Positions 25,901-37,934 of a DNA stretch of 64,000 nucleotides are shown here, piece by piece; within the stretch, counting starts at the first letter, position 1, and each line of letters opens with the position of its first letter. The position numbers were made by a program, and so were the translations under genes. The DNA is from Tetrahymena thermophila SB210 (lineage: Eukaryota; Ciliophora; Oligohymenophorea; Hymenostomatida; Tetrahymenidae), in assembly GCF_000189635.1 (NCBI RefSeq), contig NW_002476217.1, positions 113,921 through 177,920 of the forward strand, given 5' to 3'. The notes beneath the pieces were generated by a model, which was not told the DNA's origin, did no database searches, and saw nothing but the letters and a program-made list of their open reading frames with translations.

Positions 25901-27189
25901 TTATTATTAAAAAACTATTGTAAAAATATTTTTATTCACTCTTTCCTTTCAAATGAGAAATATTGTTTGGCGGTACTACAAAATATCTTAAGATAAACCT
26001 TTAGAAAATCAAAATATTTAAATTTTTGAAAAAAAATATTTACGAAAAATAAGTGGGATTTAATATCTATTAAAATTTATATTAATAACAATATATTAAT
26101 GAATTCTTTCGTAAATAATTTTTATTTATCAAAAAAATTTGATATCGATTTTTTTTCTTCTTCTTAAATTTAATTTAAAGGTTGATTAGTACTTTTATTT
26201 AAATTTCTCTATTTTAATTTAAAATTTATTTCAATTTATTTATATAAATTTTTTTATAATATAATTTTTTTTAAAACATAATTTAACAGTTAATTGATAT
26301 AAATAATTTTATTAAGAGTTTTTATCTAAATGGCGGCATAAATTTAATTTTATTATTTTAATTTATTTGTTTCATTAATAATTTATTTTTATTTTTCTAA
26401 CTTAACTCTTTATTTATTATTTAGTAATATAAATTTGATTTATTAGTAAATGAGCTATTTTAACTATAAACACTCATTTTTTAAAAAAATTATATTTATT
26501 TTTTATATAAATGAATATGCTTGAATTTAAAATTAAGATATCTTTAATTTTTTAAAAAATAACATAAAAACTCTTTGAAATTAAATATTCTTCTATTCTT
26601 ATTTATATTTATAATATTAAAGTCTACATTAAAAATACTTGTAACGCAATTAAATTTCTCGATAAATCAAAAACAACAAACAAAACTAAACATTAAGAAT
26701 AAAAAGATAAATTAATATTAGCATAGACAATTTAATGAATAAATAATAGCTACATTATTGAAAATGTTTGAAGAAAAAAGGTTAATTTAATTAATTTAAA
26801 TTTGTATCAAAATAACAATAATATTTGTAATTGTAAAAATTAGTTTATCACAGCATAAGCATCAAGAAAGTTAAAATATTTTAAATATTAATTATAGAAA
26901 GTTTTATTGTAATTTTCTTTTTATTTTTTGTATTTATTTTTATTTGTTTTAAATATAATTATTTCATAAGTCTTTAGTTATTTTATATTATAATTTATTT
27001 ATTAATTTTTTTTAATTTATTTATTTAATATTGGTTTTAATTTAATTTAAGTTCATATTTTTTTATCTAGTTTTTTTAAAGTTATTTTAATTTATTTGTT
27101 AAGTATTTTAAATCATTTTAAGTAATTTTTTTTAATTTAATTTATTAGTTTTTTTAAATATATTTTATTTTTTTTAATATTTAATAAAT
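25901..27189. other. AT-rich low-complexity region
   Basis: About 1.3 kb, mostly A and T with long 'ttatttattt' and 'aattttttt' tracts. No coding frame or RNA gene recognised. Confidence 0.5.
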
Positions 27190-27591
27190 TCATTAGGCTT
27201 AAGATACTTTGAAAGAGAGCACGTCTACATGGGTGTCTCTACCCGAGCTTATCCCTGAAAAGGAATAAGCTTTTTTTATTCATCGTTTTAAAAACTTGCT
27301 ATCAGCTTTTTCAGATGTAGCCGACCCAGGTATCAATAGGCGAGATCCTTTTGGGTGAATCTTGAAAGCTTTTACGATAGCCTGCGTGTTGCTTTCTTCA
27401 AAAACTTAATCTAATTTGAATCTGTCCTTGGCTGGCTGCATGTAGACGATTTGCTTTATTTTTTCTACCCAGTCCAAATTCTCATTAGATTTAATGTGCA
27501 ACAGGTTAGGACTTATTTATTTTTAGACCCCCATTTTTGCCTACCTTCCCTCCGTCGGGGGTGGACACAAATCCAGAGCAAACCTTATCAT
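27190..27591 (-). pseudogene. GC-richer coding-like fragment with in-frame TGA
   Basis: In sharp contrast to its surroundings, this stretch reads as a 134-codon frame (ATG at 27591) broken by one TGA at 27280-27282. The 103 residues before the TGA look like real protein (for example MGVQKQISPNLLHIK, DWVEKIKQIVYMQPAKD, KIHPKGSRLLIPGS), and the frame continues for 30 residues after it (AYSFSGISSGRDTHVDVLS). Codons such as CCC, CCG and ACG are rare elsewhere in the window. Options are a decaying mobile-element or transferred gene fragment; a short 41-nt intron (GTTTTT...TTTTCAG) that removes the TGA and shifts frame; or a TGA decoded as an amino acid. An upstream TGA lies about 45 nt before the ATG. 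I do not recognise the family. Confidence 0.5.
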
Positions 27592-27689
27592 TCTAGCTTT
27601 ACTCACAAATAAGCGCTCACTCAACTCAACTCATACTCACTTCTACTTGTCTCACTTAGTACTCCATAATAGCTTGCTTCAATCTTTCA

Positions 27690-28150
27690 TTAGTACTCAT
27701 AATACAATGTATTAATCTTTTTTAAGTTGCAGACTGTATTTTTTTTATATTTGCACTCATCCATATTGAATTTTCAATTGGAATCTTTGTTTAAGTTACA
27801 ATCTTTTGATTTCATTTTAAAAAACTTAAAATGATTTTTTTTTTTTTTTAAGTACTCATGATATTTAATTCTATATCAATCTATTTATTAAAGTTTCAAG
27901 ATTTCATTTTAAAGAACTTAAAATGGTTATTTAATGTACTCATGATATTTATTTAGTAAATATCAATCTATTAAAGTTTCAATCTTTTTTACATTTTCAC
28001 TATCGATGAACTCATCCTTTGTTGTTTAAAGGAATCTATTTTTTTTCAGTTTCAGACTGTTTCTATTCATTTTCAATTTAATGAAAATAAATAGCGATAT
28101 TTTAGATTGTACTCTTGATACTGATATATAATCAATATCAATCTATTTTT
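27690..28150. repeat. Degenerate short tandem repeat, about 80 bp unit
   Basis: About six diverged copies of 'gtactcatgatattta..atcaatct' followed by 'ttaaagtttcaatctttt' and 'cattttaaagaacttaaaatgg'. Start motifs (actcat/actctt) lie near 27693, 27753, 27852, 27936, 28009 and 28107. The two copies at about 27850 and 27935 are closest to each other. They lie just upstream of the fragment at 27190-27591, so they could be part of the same element. Confidence 0.5.
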
Positions 28151-28511
28151 AAGTAAAAACTGATGGATTTTTATCCATTTTATTTAAGTGCACAAATCGA
28201 AAAGTTTCAAACTGATCTAATCAAGATATGGTTAGACAAAACGAAAATTTAATGTACGATTTACTATTTCTAGTAAAATGGGTTTCAGTCTATACTTCAA
28301 ACTTTTTAAGAACGGATATCTTTATTTGTACTAACTTCTTTATCTGGCATAGATATGCTTACACTGGCATTTGACTTTAGGTCGCCAAATAAAAAACTTA
28401 ATCATTAAAAAAAAGAAGCTTCAGACATACAAAGTCAGAATATCCAGTTAATATCAAGCAAAAAGTATTTTAAAAAGATGAAGAAAGCAGCTGCTTAGAA
28501 TATGTATAGGT

Positions 28512-28932
28512 ATGGCTAGATTAACGGACGTGGATGGGCCTCGCCACAAAAAACTTGCTAACACCGGTTCCAATGAATGTTAATTTCCTTAAACTTTAAT
28601 CATCGCTCTATACATATTCTGTTTTGCTTTGCTTTACTATTTTTTATCTTTTTTTTTTCTTAATAAAAATAAGAAAAAATTTGGGGATATTTTAAAATTC
28701 AAATTAAATTTCTATTTGGTTGTTTGCAGATATTATGAAGATTGTTAGACAAATACTTCCCATAGATTTAGATATTATTTAATTCACTAAAGAAATTTTA
28801 ATAAAAAATAAAAGCAATAAATAAAATAAATAAATTTTAAAAAAGAAATAAAATTTTGAATTCTAAGAAGAGAAAAGCAAATAAAGTTTTTAAAATACCA
28901 ACTAAACCAATCTCGGCTAAAAAGTAGAGTGA
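28512..28932 (+). CDS. Possible small two-exon gene, unknown
   Basis: Low-confidence model. Exon 1 28512-28578 (MARLTDVDGPRHKKLANTGS) and exon 2 28730-28932 joined across a 151-nt GT..AG intron ending in TTTGCAG give 89 residues ending in TGA. Exon 1 is GC-richer than its surroundings and protein-like. Exon 2 (MKIVRQILPIDLDIIQFTKE...) becomes lysine/asparagine/glutamine-rich. A second frame through exon 2 (containing KVFKIPTKPISAKK) stays open longer, so a frameshift or a further intron is possible. The exon-1 region also lies in a 13-bp inverted repeat (28498-28510 and 28608-28620) and may instead be part of a structured RNA or a decayed element. Confidence 0.5.
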
Positions 28933-29601
28933 TAAAATGTATTCCTTTCCTTGCTTTAAGCAAAATCATCTCTACTTTCGATAAGACTTTTCTAATTCAT
29001 AGAATTCAAAAATATTTTATCTTAAAAATATAAAAAAAGATAAACATTGATTGGATATTTCAAAAAACAATTTTTTTCCTCTCTAGATTAAAGATCTAAA
29101 AATTCTCTCTTAGTCTTAATATATAAAAAGTATTTTTTTATAGGCCTTTACAGACACATACAGATAATTGATGCAGAGTATTTGATCTCAGCTTGTAGCA
29201 GCTCTAAAAAAGATTTTAAAAAATATAAAAAGATAATTAAAAAGAATTCATTAAAAAAGAAATTAAAAAAATAAATAAATAATAATAATTAGATAATAAA
29301 AGAAAATTAATAAATCAAAAAAGAAATATAAATAAATATCAAATAAGAGAAAAAACAAATCGAAAAATAAATTAAATCTAGACAAAGTTATTAAATTGCA
29401 TTTTTAATTAAATTTTATTTAATAAAAAGTTATTTTTTATATTTTCTTTATCTTTTTTACTTTATTTATTTTATTTATTTATTTATTTAGTTTTTTGATT
29501 GAGGAGGAGAGTTTTTGAATGAATTTAATATAAAGTATTAGAAGTTGAATACAAATATAAATAAGAGTAGTTTGTTTGTTTGTTTTGCAGTAATATTAAA
29601 A
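28933..29601. other. AT-rich low-complexity region
   Basis: About 670 bp of A-rich then T-rich tracts (runs such as 'aaataaataataataatt', 'tttatttatttatttatttag'). No gene recognised. It is the 3' flank of the LRR gene. Confidence 0.5.
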
Positions 29602-31586
29602 TCAATATTTTATTTAAACTAATCTTTTAGTACGAAGAATATTTTTTTTCATTTATCCAATCTATCTTATCTCTTGTATAATTTATGGATTGTCCCTATT
29701 TTATATACAAAACCATTTTAAAAAACCTAATATAAGAAATCTATGAATTGAATTTTACTTATAACTTATTTTTAAATAATTTAAATATTGTGTTTCAAGC
29801 ATACTTCTTCCAAGAAAGTTCATACATGCTCCATTTATAAGTGTTTCGCTTTTTTATTCACAAAAATTAAACAAAATCTAAAGATATTTTTAAATTACCC
29901 TAAATCTAATTCTAAATAAGTTAATTTTGGAATTTATTTTATTGAATTAGCTAAACTTTACACTCCTACCTCTCCTATATCATTTTTACTAAGTTTTTGA
30001 TAAATTTTTTTATAGAAATTAATGAATTAGTTAACTTTTTTATTATAATTTTACCCAAGTAACATAGTTAATTTATTAAGTTTTTAACATTTTTGTAATC
30101 CAGCACACAAAATCTGTAGTTGCTAATCAGTCATTTTATTTTCCCTTTATAGCAAATTAAATAAAAGGCGCTTTAAAAATGTATGAGTAATTAATTAGTT
30201 GATTTACCATAAATAAAGCAATAAATTTTATAGTTTTTTTATCTTTTATACTAATAAAGCAAATTATTCCATTGCAGACCCAATCTAATCGCTTCTCCTA
30301 TAATATTATAAATTGCATTTACTAAATTTTAATTAAGCATTTTATTTACGAAAAGTAAAGTTCAATATGATTTATATTTAGACAATATTTACTGAGAGAT
30401 TCTCCTAGATTATGTATGCCTTAAGGACCTACTTTGCTCCATCTATAATCAATAATTTAAAATATTTATATTTATCAATTAAATTAACAAAGTAAAGCTT
30501 TTTTGTATTATATTTGGATACTCTCTTTTCAAATAAAAATAAATCCATTGAGCATTTTTTGATATCTTATAAAAATAAACTCAAACTCTTGCTTTTAATC
30601 GAAAATATTTTAACTTATTTATGAGTAGATATCCCTTAAAATTAGTTATATTTAATCATTTTAACCATATATTTACTATGATTATTAATATCAAACAAAT
30701 TAAATTTCATTTAAATAATGCTTTATCTACATTGATAGAATAATACTTTTACTCTTCGATTAAAAAATATTTATTTTAACTAACATATTATTTGAATTTC
30801 TATCAAACCTCTCTTTTTAAAAATGCTTTATGTTTTACTTAACTAATTATCCTAAGTATCCTAAAAATATTTTATTAATAAAGGATTTTTACCCGCAGTA
30901 TAGCTCAAGTACTTGAAGATTAGTTAACTAACTTATGCCTTGGGCTATATATGTTATACCTTAATCAGTTACTTCATTTAACCTATTTAATTTTAAATTT
31001 AAATCTATTTGACCATCTAAATCATTTAAAATCAAGCATGTATGCAATAGAAAGAATATGACTATTATTATTACTCTATGTGTAGATCTAAGTGAATCAG
31101 ATTATTTAAAAATGTAAAGGAATATGCGATCTCTTTAATTGCTTTGATTGTAAGTCTTTTCATGCTATTAAATATAGATCATGAATTAGTTTACAAATAA
31201 TTAATAATGTTCATACGCAAAATTATATGTAATTTTATCAGGATTAGATTATATTTTCTTTATAAGATTTTCTATAGCGCCTTTGGTTCTTTTTTATAAA
31301 AATAAAACATCCATTTTCTATTTGAATTGAATTATTTATTACATAATGCCTCCAAAATTAATATCTTCTAATTTTTTATTATAAATAACTTCTTCAATTT
31401 ATCCTTCATCATTTTCTTCCATCTCAATTTCTTGGCTTTTTAATCTACAAATTTCAGAAATGTTGCTAAACCTTATTTATTTTGAGTTGAATTATTATAA
31501 AAAGATTATTTAACATTCTTGTACTTAGATTTATTCTACTTATTGAAATCTACTAAATCTTATTTTTACTGGACTTTTTCAGCCAT
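29602..31586 (-). CDS. Leucine-rich-repeat protein with one-repeat exons
   Basis: Eight exons on the minus strand: 31525-31586, 30893-31471, 30350-30442, 30208-30297, 30055-30144, 29899-29988, 29759-29848 and 29602-29695. They join to 395 residues. The N-terminal 180 residues are helical and charged, with an odd hydrophobic stretch (RVIIIVIFFLLHTCLIL) near residue 170. LRRs of the ribonuclease-inhibitor type follow (for example LNEVTDQGITYIAQGISQLT, GEVGVQSLANSIKQIPKLTY). LRR proteins of this kind are protein-binding scaffolds. Exons 3-7 are 93, 90, 90, 90 and 90 nt, all in phase 2, each encoding one LRR and each starting within the consensus LxLxLG|. Introns are 50-66 nt except intron 2 (450 nt). 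The start ATG (MAEKVQQKQ) has no upstream support, so a further 5' exon is possible. Confidence 0.5.
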
Positions 31587-33498
31587 AAAATACACTGTGA
31601 TATATGTTAGTTACTTCTCTCTCTAATTATTGTGTAGTTATTAAGTAAAAAAAAAAAAAACTAGTTAATATATATAATACCAATAGTTTATATTTTTCTC
31701 ACCTCAAAATAAACAAATTTAAGAAATTAAAGCTTTAAAATTTTAGTATAGCTCATATTAAATCAATATTAGAATGATACTTAACTATTTATTTTCATGG
31801 TCAATCAAAAAACTCCTAAATTATGTTATCCTTGTTTTTTAATATTCTTTTTAATTTCTTTTCTCTTTGTCTAAATTTTAATTTAAAATATATGATATTA
31901 TATTTTCAAAACATATTAATTTTGACATGTTATCTATCAATCTTTCCTTTTACTGATAAAAGATCAATTTTTTGATTCTTCAAAGACAAAATCTTAATGT
32001 AACGTATGGAATACATGAGTAATCTTCTAAATTTTATTTTAAACCACTTAAACTTAGAATTAGTAAAATAAAATCAAAAATTCTTAAAATAAAAAAAATA
32101 GATTTTAATTTTAATTTAAAAGTCAAAAATTTGAAATAATTTTTGTATATAAATCAATTATAAAAAATCAGAAAATCTTTCATTCTTACTTCAATAATAA
32201 TTCAATATATAAATAAAAGTATAAAGTAATTTAATAATCCTATTATTATATTTTTGATAATTTATTTAATAATCTTTTTGAAGATAGTTTTCATCTTTAA
32301 AATTTAAAACTTACGTATCAAAATTAATTAAATTTTCAGTAAATTTATTTCTCCTTCATATTTTTTCTAATTAATTAATTTATCTTTTTATAATTAACAT
32401 ACATATACACTTTAAATAATCGAAAGTAAAAAATATTTATAAAGATTAAATTAGACTGATTAAAATTTATGAATATAAAAATTTAAATTTATACTCAGAC
32501 CTTATTATTCAAATACGATTTATTTTATATATCAATCATAATCAAATTTTATTAAAAGTTATATTTTTTTCTGTTAGTTCTAGATTTTAAAGAATTTTTG
32601 ATAACATTATTTCTTACAAAATATCTTGAATTTAATTTAATATTAAATAAAAGTTTAAATAAGCTTTTAAACAATTAATGATTAAATTTAAACAATATTT
32701 TTTATTAATTTATACTTTTTATGGATTAATCTTTTTTGACAAGATAAAATAAATAGGTTATTTACAATTAATATTTACTCATTTTTTGGTAGTTATTTCT
32801 TTAAAAATATTTGAACTTCGTTTGAATAAATAAATTTAGATTAAAAAAACATGATTTTTTATTTTATTTTAATTAAATTTAACTTAGAATTATGCTTATT
32901 GTTTAACTTATTTTAACATTTTTATTTAAATTTGTGTTAAATAATTTAATTTAATATTTAAAATTTCTTTATTAATTTTTTAATTATTGGAATAATTTTG
33001 AGTATAAATTGTTAGATGTATAAATCGTAAATTAATTGGTTAATGACTAAATTAGTAATAACATTAAATTGAGAATATTTTTAAATTGCTGATGATCAGA
33101 TTAATTGAAAATTTTTAAGTCTTTATCAAAAATAATGCGAAGATTGATTTGATTACATTGGATTTTTTTATTTGTTTATATTTTAATTTATTTTGACGAT
33201 GAATATATTTAGTGGACATCTTTTTATGTGTATCCAAAATGAGAAGTATTTTTCTTCCTTATCACTATGATTTTTGTTAGTTTTGATGAATTTTTGCAGA
33301 TAAAGAAGCAAATGCTTCAATAATATCTTCCCTCAGGCAAATAATTAATTGCCTTATCTAAAGCAAAAAAAAATTTCATCACAATAAAAGAAAAAAAATA
33401 TAAGATAGCAATCAAATATCAATCAATAATAATATAAAAAATATTCAATTCTAGAAGTTAAAAATTAATAAAATTAAAGGATAAATAAAAGTAGTAAG
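31587..33498. other. AT-rich intergenic region, divergent promoters
   Basis: About 1.9 kb between the divergent LRR and sorting-nexin genes. Only short open frames; no coding character or RNA gene recognised. Confidence 0.5.
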
Positions 33499-35269
33499 AT
33501 GGCACATTTAGGACATTAGAGTGACGATATTGTAAAATAATTACCAATTAAATATCTTAGAATTTATATCTAACAAATACATCAAAAATGTTTTTTAGTT
33601 TTATAATTTAATTTGTATTTTTTTTAATTATCAAAGATTAGTGTCAATGTCTCAGATCCTGTTATGAAGGATGGCGGAAAATATATAGTTTATACTATTA
33701 GTGGTAGTGATAAGGACGGTCCCTTTGAAGTATTTAGAAGATACAGTGATTTCGATCACTTCAGGTATTTATCTTTTTAATAACCCAGTTCAATAATTTA
33801 CATTTATTTATTATGCAAAATATAACAGAGCCTTATTAGTTCAAAGATGGCCAGGATGCTTTATCCCTCCTATTCCTTCTAAGAAGGCTATTGTAAAATA
33901 AATTTATATAGTTTTATTATTTATAATCGACTTTTCTATAGGGTAACAAAGAATCTAAGTTCTTGGAAGACAGAAAGAACTTCCTCCAATATTTTGTTGA
34001 AAAGATCGCTGAAATTCGTCATATATGGTACTCTGAAGAAAATAAAGAATTTATTCGTAACACAAGCAATGATTTTGAAAAGGTTTTGAATAATTTACCT
34101 AAGTAAACTACTGATGATATCATTAACAAGTATAAAACTTGTTTCAGCAATTTGGCTGGTGTAAGAAAAATTGATATTTAAGATTTTAATTCACTCATTC
34201 AATAATGTTATAAATAGGTTGAAATTAACAATGAAATAAATACCAAAATTTCCAAATTCAAGTAATTCTTAGAAACTGCTGCTAAAAAGCTTGATGTAAA
34301 TTTAGATATTTCATGATATTTATCCTATTTTAATTAATTATCTGCCCATTAATTATTAAAGAAAATGAAGGCTTTCTGCAGAACTCTTTCACAATCAAGA
34401 GAAAAATTCGATGCTCAACTTGGTATTTATTTAAAAAGCATATTTATATACATTATTAATATCATTCTTGTCAAATTTAGCTATTATGAACAACACAGTC
34501 ATTCCTGAATATGAAAAATACTGCGTCCTTGAATACGCTTTGCAAAACGAAAACTTATTAGTCTACAATAGAGATGAAAATTTGAAAGCTAACTTCAGAG
34601 AAATTGTAAAAATAATATTTTTAATTCAAAATATTCTTTTTGAGTAATAAAAATAATTTTTGCTGTAAAATTATTAATCTTTATTAACAGGAAGGAATGA
34701 ACAAGAATAATGACTTCGAACTGTTAGTTAATATGATTAGAATGGAACTCAAGGAAGTTGAATCTTTCCTAGAAGCTCTTAGAAATAAAGATATGATCGA
34801 GGAAAAGAAACAATAAGCTTAGGCCAAATTAAAATCAGAATAATAAGAATAAACTAAATTGTAAGCTGGTAAAACCACATTCAAATCCCTATTTTCTAAA
34901 GGAACAAAGGAAGACAAAGTTTAAAAATTAGAAAAATCAATCTACGAGGTAAATAAAAGTGTTTTTTAAAATTGCTTCATTAATTATCAAAAAAAATTTA
35001 ATAGACTTAACACGAATTAGAAAATTACAGTTTGTTGGCTGATTTGATAACTGTCATCATAGGTTATGTTGAAGTTGATAAATTTAAAAACTAAAAGCAA
35101 AACAGATATTACAACATCATGCAAAGAGTTTCAAACTTATAATATAACTTAAACATGAAGGTATATTTTAATTATATTGCCAATTTATATATTAATACAA
35201 TTTTACAAAAAATAGGTTGCTACTTATTGGAACTCTGTAAAGTATGCTAACTAACAAGTTAATGTATGA
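33499..35269 (+). CDS. Sorting nexin, PX plus BAR-like region (SNX1/2/Vps5 type)
   Basis: Nine exons: 33499-33531, 33637-33764, 33829-33892, 33942-34295, 34362-34422, 34481-34605, 34691-34948, 35005-35160 and 35216-35269. They give 410 residues; every junction keeps frame. Residues 12-120 are a PX domain, which binds phosphoinositides on endosomes: the opening SVNVSDPV, the key RRYSDF at 45-50 (its arginines contact the lipid), the proline loop FIPPIPSKK and the downstream FLEDRKNFLQYFV. The rest is helical with the pattern of a BAR-type dimerisation domain (KYxxCFSNLAGVR, WNSVKYAN at the end). This architecture is that of retromer-associated SNX1/SNX2/Vps5 proteins, which tubulate endosomes to recycle receptors. 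It lacks the long N-terminal extension of human SNX1/2. The first intron placement (105 nt) is the least certain. Confidence 0.5.
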
Positions 35270-36784
35270 AAAAAGCAATTTAATAATTTATAATTTGTAA
35301 AAATAAATAAAAATGTAATACATCAATTATATGTAAGAGAAAATAGGCAAATTAATCAATCAGTAAGAATCTATCTATCTATAACATATATTCTAAATTA
35401 TCAATACATTTTTTACTTTATTCGACTTTTTATCCAAATTAAATACTTAAAAATTAAAAAATTTAATTTTATTTCTATCAGTCAATTATAAAATATTTTT
35501 AAGTAGATCTAAATTAGTTAAAGAAAAATTAAGTGCTTCTTAAAGTTAATTTTTGATATTAATTTAAGCTAATTTTTGTGTTTGAATTTATATAATTTTT
35601 ATAAAATCTCAATTAAAAAACTATCATTAAATTTATTTAAAAATAAAACACAAAACTTTTTAAAATACAAATTGCTTTGTTTAATTATTTATTTTCAAAA
35701 TTTAAAAACAAACTTGAAATTCAAAGATATTTACTTTATTTAATATTTATTTTATATCAATTTTTTAATTTTGAAGAAGCTTATTTTAATTTTTGGATGG
35801 TTTAATATATAAGTTTGATTTATTAAACATTTTTTCACATTATTTAATGAACATTATGATAATTTAATTTTTATTTTATAAAATAAACTTTCCTCTATAT
35901 ATCTAAAAAATACATCGAATTATTAAAAATAATTTCTGTAATTTATTTATAAGATGATTTAATTAACTTTAAACATAACTAAATATTTATGGATTAATTT
36001 TTCTAAATAATATTTTAAAAATATTTTTATTTTTTATTTTAGCAGCTTGAAGTAGCTTATTTCATTTATTAATGTTGACTGAGTTAAAAAAATAAAAAAA
36101 TAATTTTTAATTTAAAAATAGTTATTGATTTAAATTTGTCAAGTTTTTAGAATAAAGCAATTAAGTAAAAAAGCTATAAAAAAATTGATTATATTTAGAT
36201 ATAAATGGGTATGTATGTATTTAATTAAGTTATGATATTATTTAATTAAATATTAAATTTAATTATCTTAAAATAATAAATTTTTTATTTAAATTTGGTT
36301 TAATTAAAGATATTAATTCAACAATTTAATTTGTAATATTTACTTAATAAAAGTAGATAAATTATAATATTTATTTTTACAGAATAATTAACGATTCTAG
36401 TCTAAAATTTTTAAGAGAGCAAGCTGTATGTATATATAGAAATATAAGATATAAATTTTATAACTTAGACAGGCTATTTATTTATTTATTTATTATTAGT
36501 TAGTTGTAGCTAGCTGTTGTTATTTAATGTTGAGCAATAGTTTCCTGCATTAAAATATAGATAGTTTGAGAAATAGCTTAGTATTTTAAGGAGGAATTAA
36601 TTATCTATCTATCTATCAATCATTAAATTATTGATTACTGCTTATCTTACTTACTTACATAAACTCTCTTTAAAATTATATGCTAGATTTACTTTTCACT
36701 TAAATTTTCTATCCTTAATGTATGTATTTATTTAGTTAGTTAGTTTGGCATTTGAAAATAAAAATTATTGCTCTTTCAATTAAC
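35270..36784. other. AT-rich intergenic region with tetranucleotide tracts
   Basis: About 1.5 kb between convergent genes. Simple repeats include 'tatttatttatttatt' near 36475, 'tagttagttgtagctagctg' near 36500 and 'atctatctatctatcaatc' near 36603. No gene recognised. Confidence 0.5.
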
Positions 36785-37934
36785 TCAATGGTTGTGGATG
36801 GCTCTCATCAAAGAGTTAATGAAGGACTTATTTTGAGAAACAGGTTCTTCAAGAGATTTAACACCTGAGTAGGGAGCAGTTTATTATTCAAGATGCTTTT
36901 CGTGGAAGCTCTTTTCACCAACAATATCTTTGGATTGATAGAGGTTAGAACGATGAGCTAACTCTTGTAAGAGGAAGTTATATGAATCAATAAAGAATCC
37001 TACCTTGACGTTTTAGAATTCAAGACCGGAGAATACGTAAGTGGTGTGAGCCAATCTTTATCTTTGTTCATGGACCCATCTAAGTTTGCTTTCCTTAACA
37101 AAAATTTATTCGCTTAATTCAACTAAAATTTCTTATTTTTCGTGTTCAATGTTAACACCCAAATCATTCCAGGTCTTTTCCTTCAAAGTGTTAAGTTAAT
37201 CAACTTTCAAGCCAGCTTGAGGCTATTTATTATATTTAAAAATAGAAATATAAATTAAATCTTATTTATATTTTAATCTTAAAAAGGGAATGAATTTGCT
37301 TTTTCAAAAATTCAGCTAGGGATTGTTTTCATTCATTCCTTTCATTTAGCTGGTTTATAAAGATTTGCTTTTGGATATTCTTTGTTTCTTGCTATGTGTT
37401 TTTTTTTTTTTTTTGTATATTAAATAAAAACCTAAATCAATTTGGGAGTATTAGTTAGTACTTATTTATTTATTTATATTGAGTATTTATTTGCTTTGAA
37501 AATAAGAATAAATTGAATCAATATGATTTCTCTAAAAATGGCAATAAATTGTGTCTGTTAAGCGCTTTTTATGCTATAATATGATCCTAACTATCGTAAT
37601 CTCTAAAACTATTTTATATCTTCTTAACAATTATTCCCACTTCCTATTTTTTAATTATAAATGTAAAGAGACTTACGTATTTCTTGCTCAAATGAGTGAA
37701 GGCAATGTTGGCAATAGCAGGTACATAGGTTTGAGAAATAACCTTGTCGTGGGTTCTATTTTGGACAGGGTAATCACCGAGCATAACAATATCTTCATAA
37801 ACATTATTGGGATTGTGTCCAGTGTTGATGTGACGCAAGGGATTCTAGTAAGCTTGGTAAATGCAGAAGGTATTCTTTAATACGGGATTAAATAAAGTTC
37901 TTCTGGTTTGTTTTAAAACTAATCTTCCAAACAT
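36785..37934 (-). CDS. Probable mitochondrial protein, family not recognised
   Basis: Two exons (37677-37934 and 36785-37222) with an unusually long 454-nt phase-0 intron give 231 residues. The N-terminus MFGRLVLKQTRRTLF lacks acidic residues and is rich in R/K and hydrophobics, as in a mitochondrial presequence. The rest is soluble and mixed helical with well-spread aromatic residues (for example HINTGHNPNNVYEDIVML, DYPVQNRTHDKVISQTYV, ELAHRSNLYQSKDIV). Codon use is relatively GC-rich and prefers C-ending codons (ATC, AAC, GCC, CTT), which suggests high expression. That would fit a respiratory-chain or ribosome subunit restricted to ciliates, but I cannot name one. The intron carries a GC-richer hairpin-forming block, reported separately. 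Confidence 0.5.

Noticed and set aside
28340..28595. Two overlapping plus-strand frames upstream of and across the small gene (one reading DMLTLAFDFRSPNKK)
   Set aside because: Both frames are open at once without splice signals that select one; evidence is insufficient to call a CDS.
30895..30960. Inverted repeat 'tatagctcaag / cttgggctata' suggesting an RNA gene
   Set aside because: It falls inside LRR coding sequence (TYIAQGISQL...LELYCG), so coding constraint explains it.
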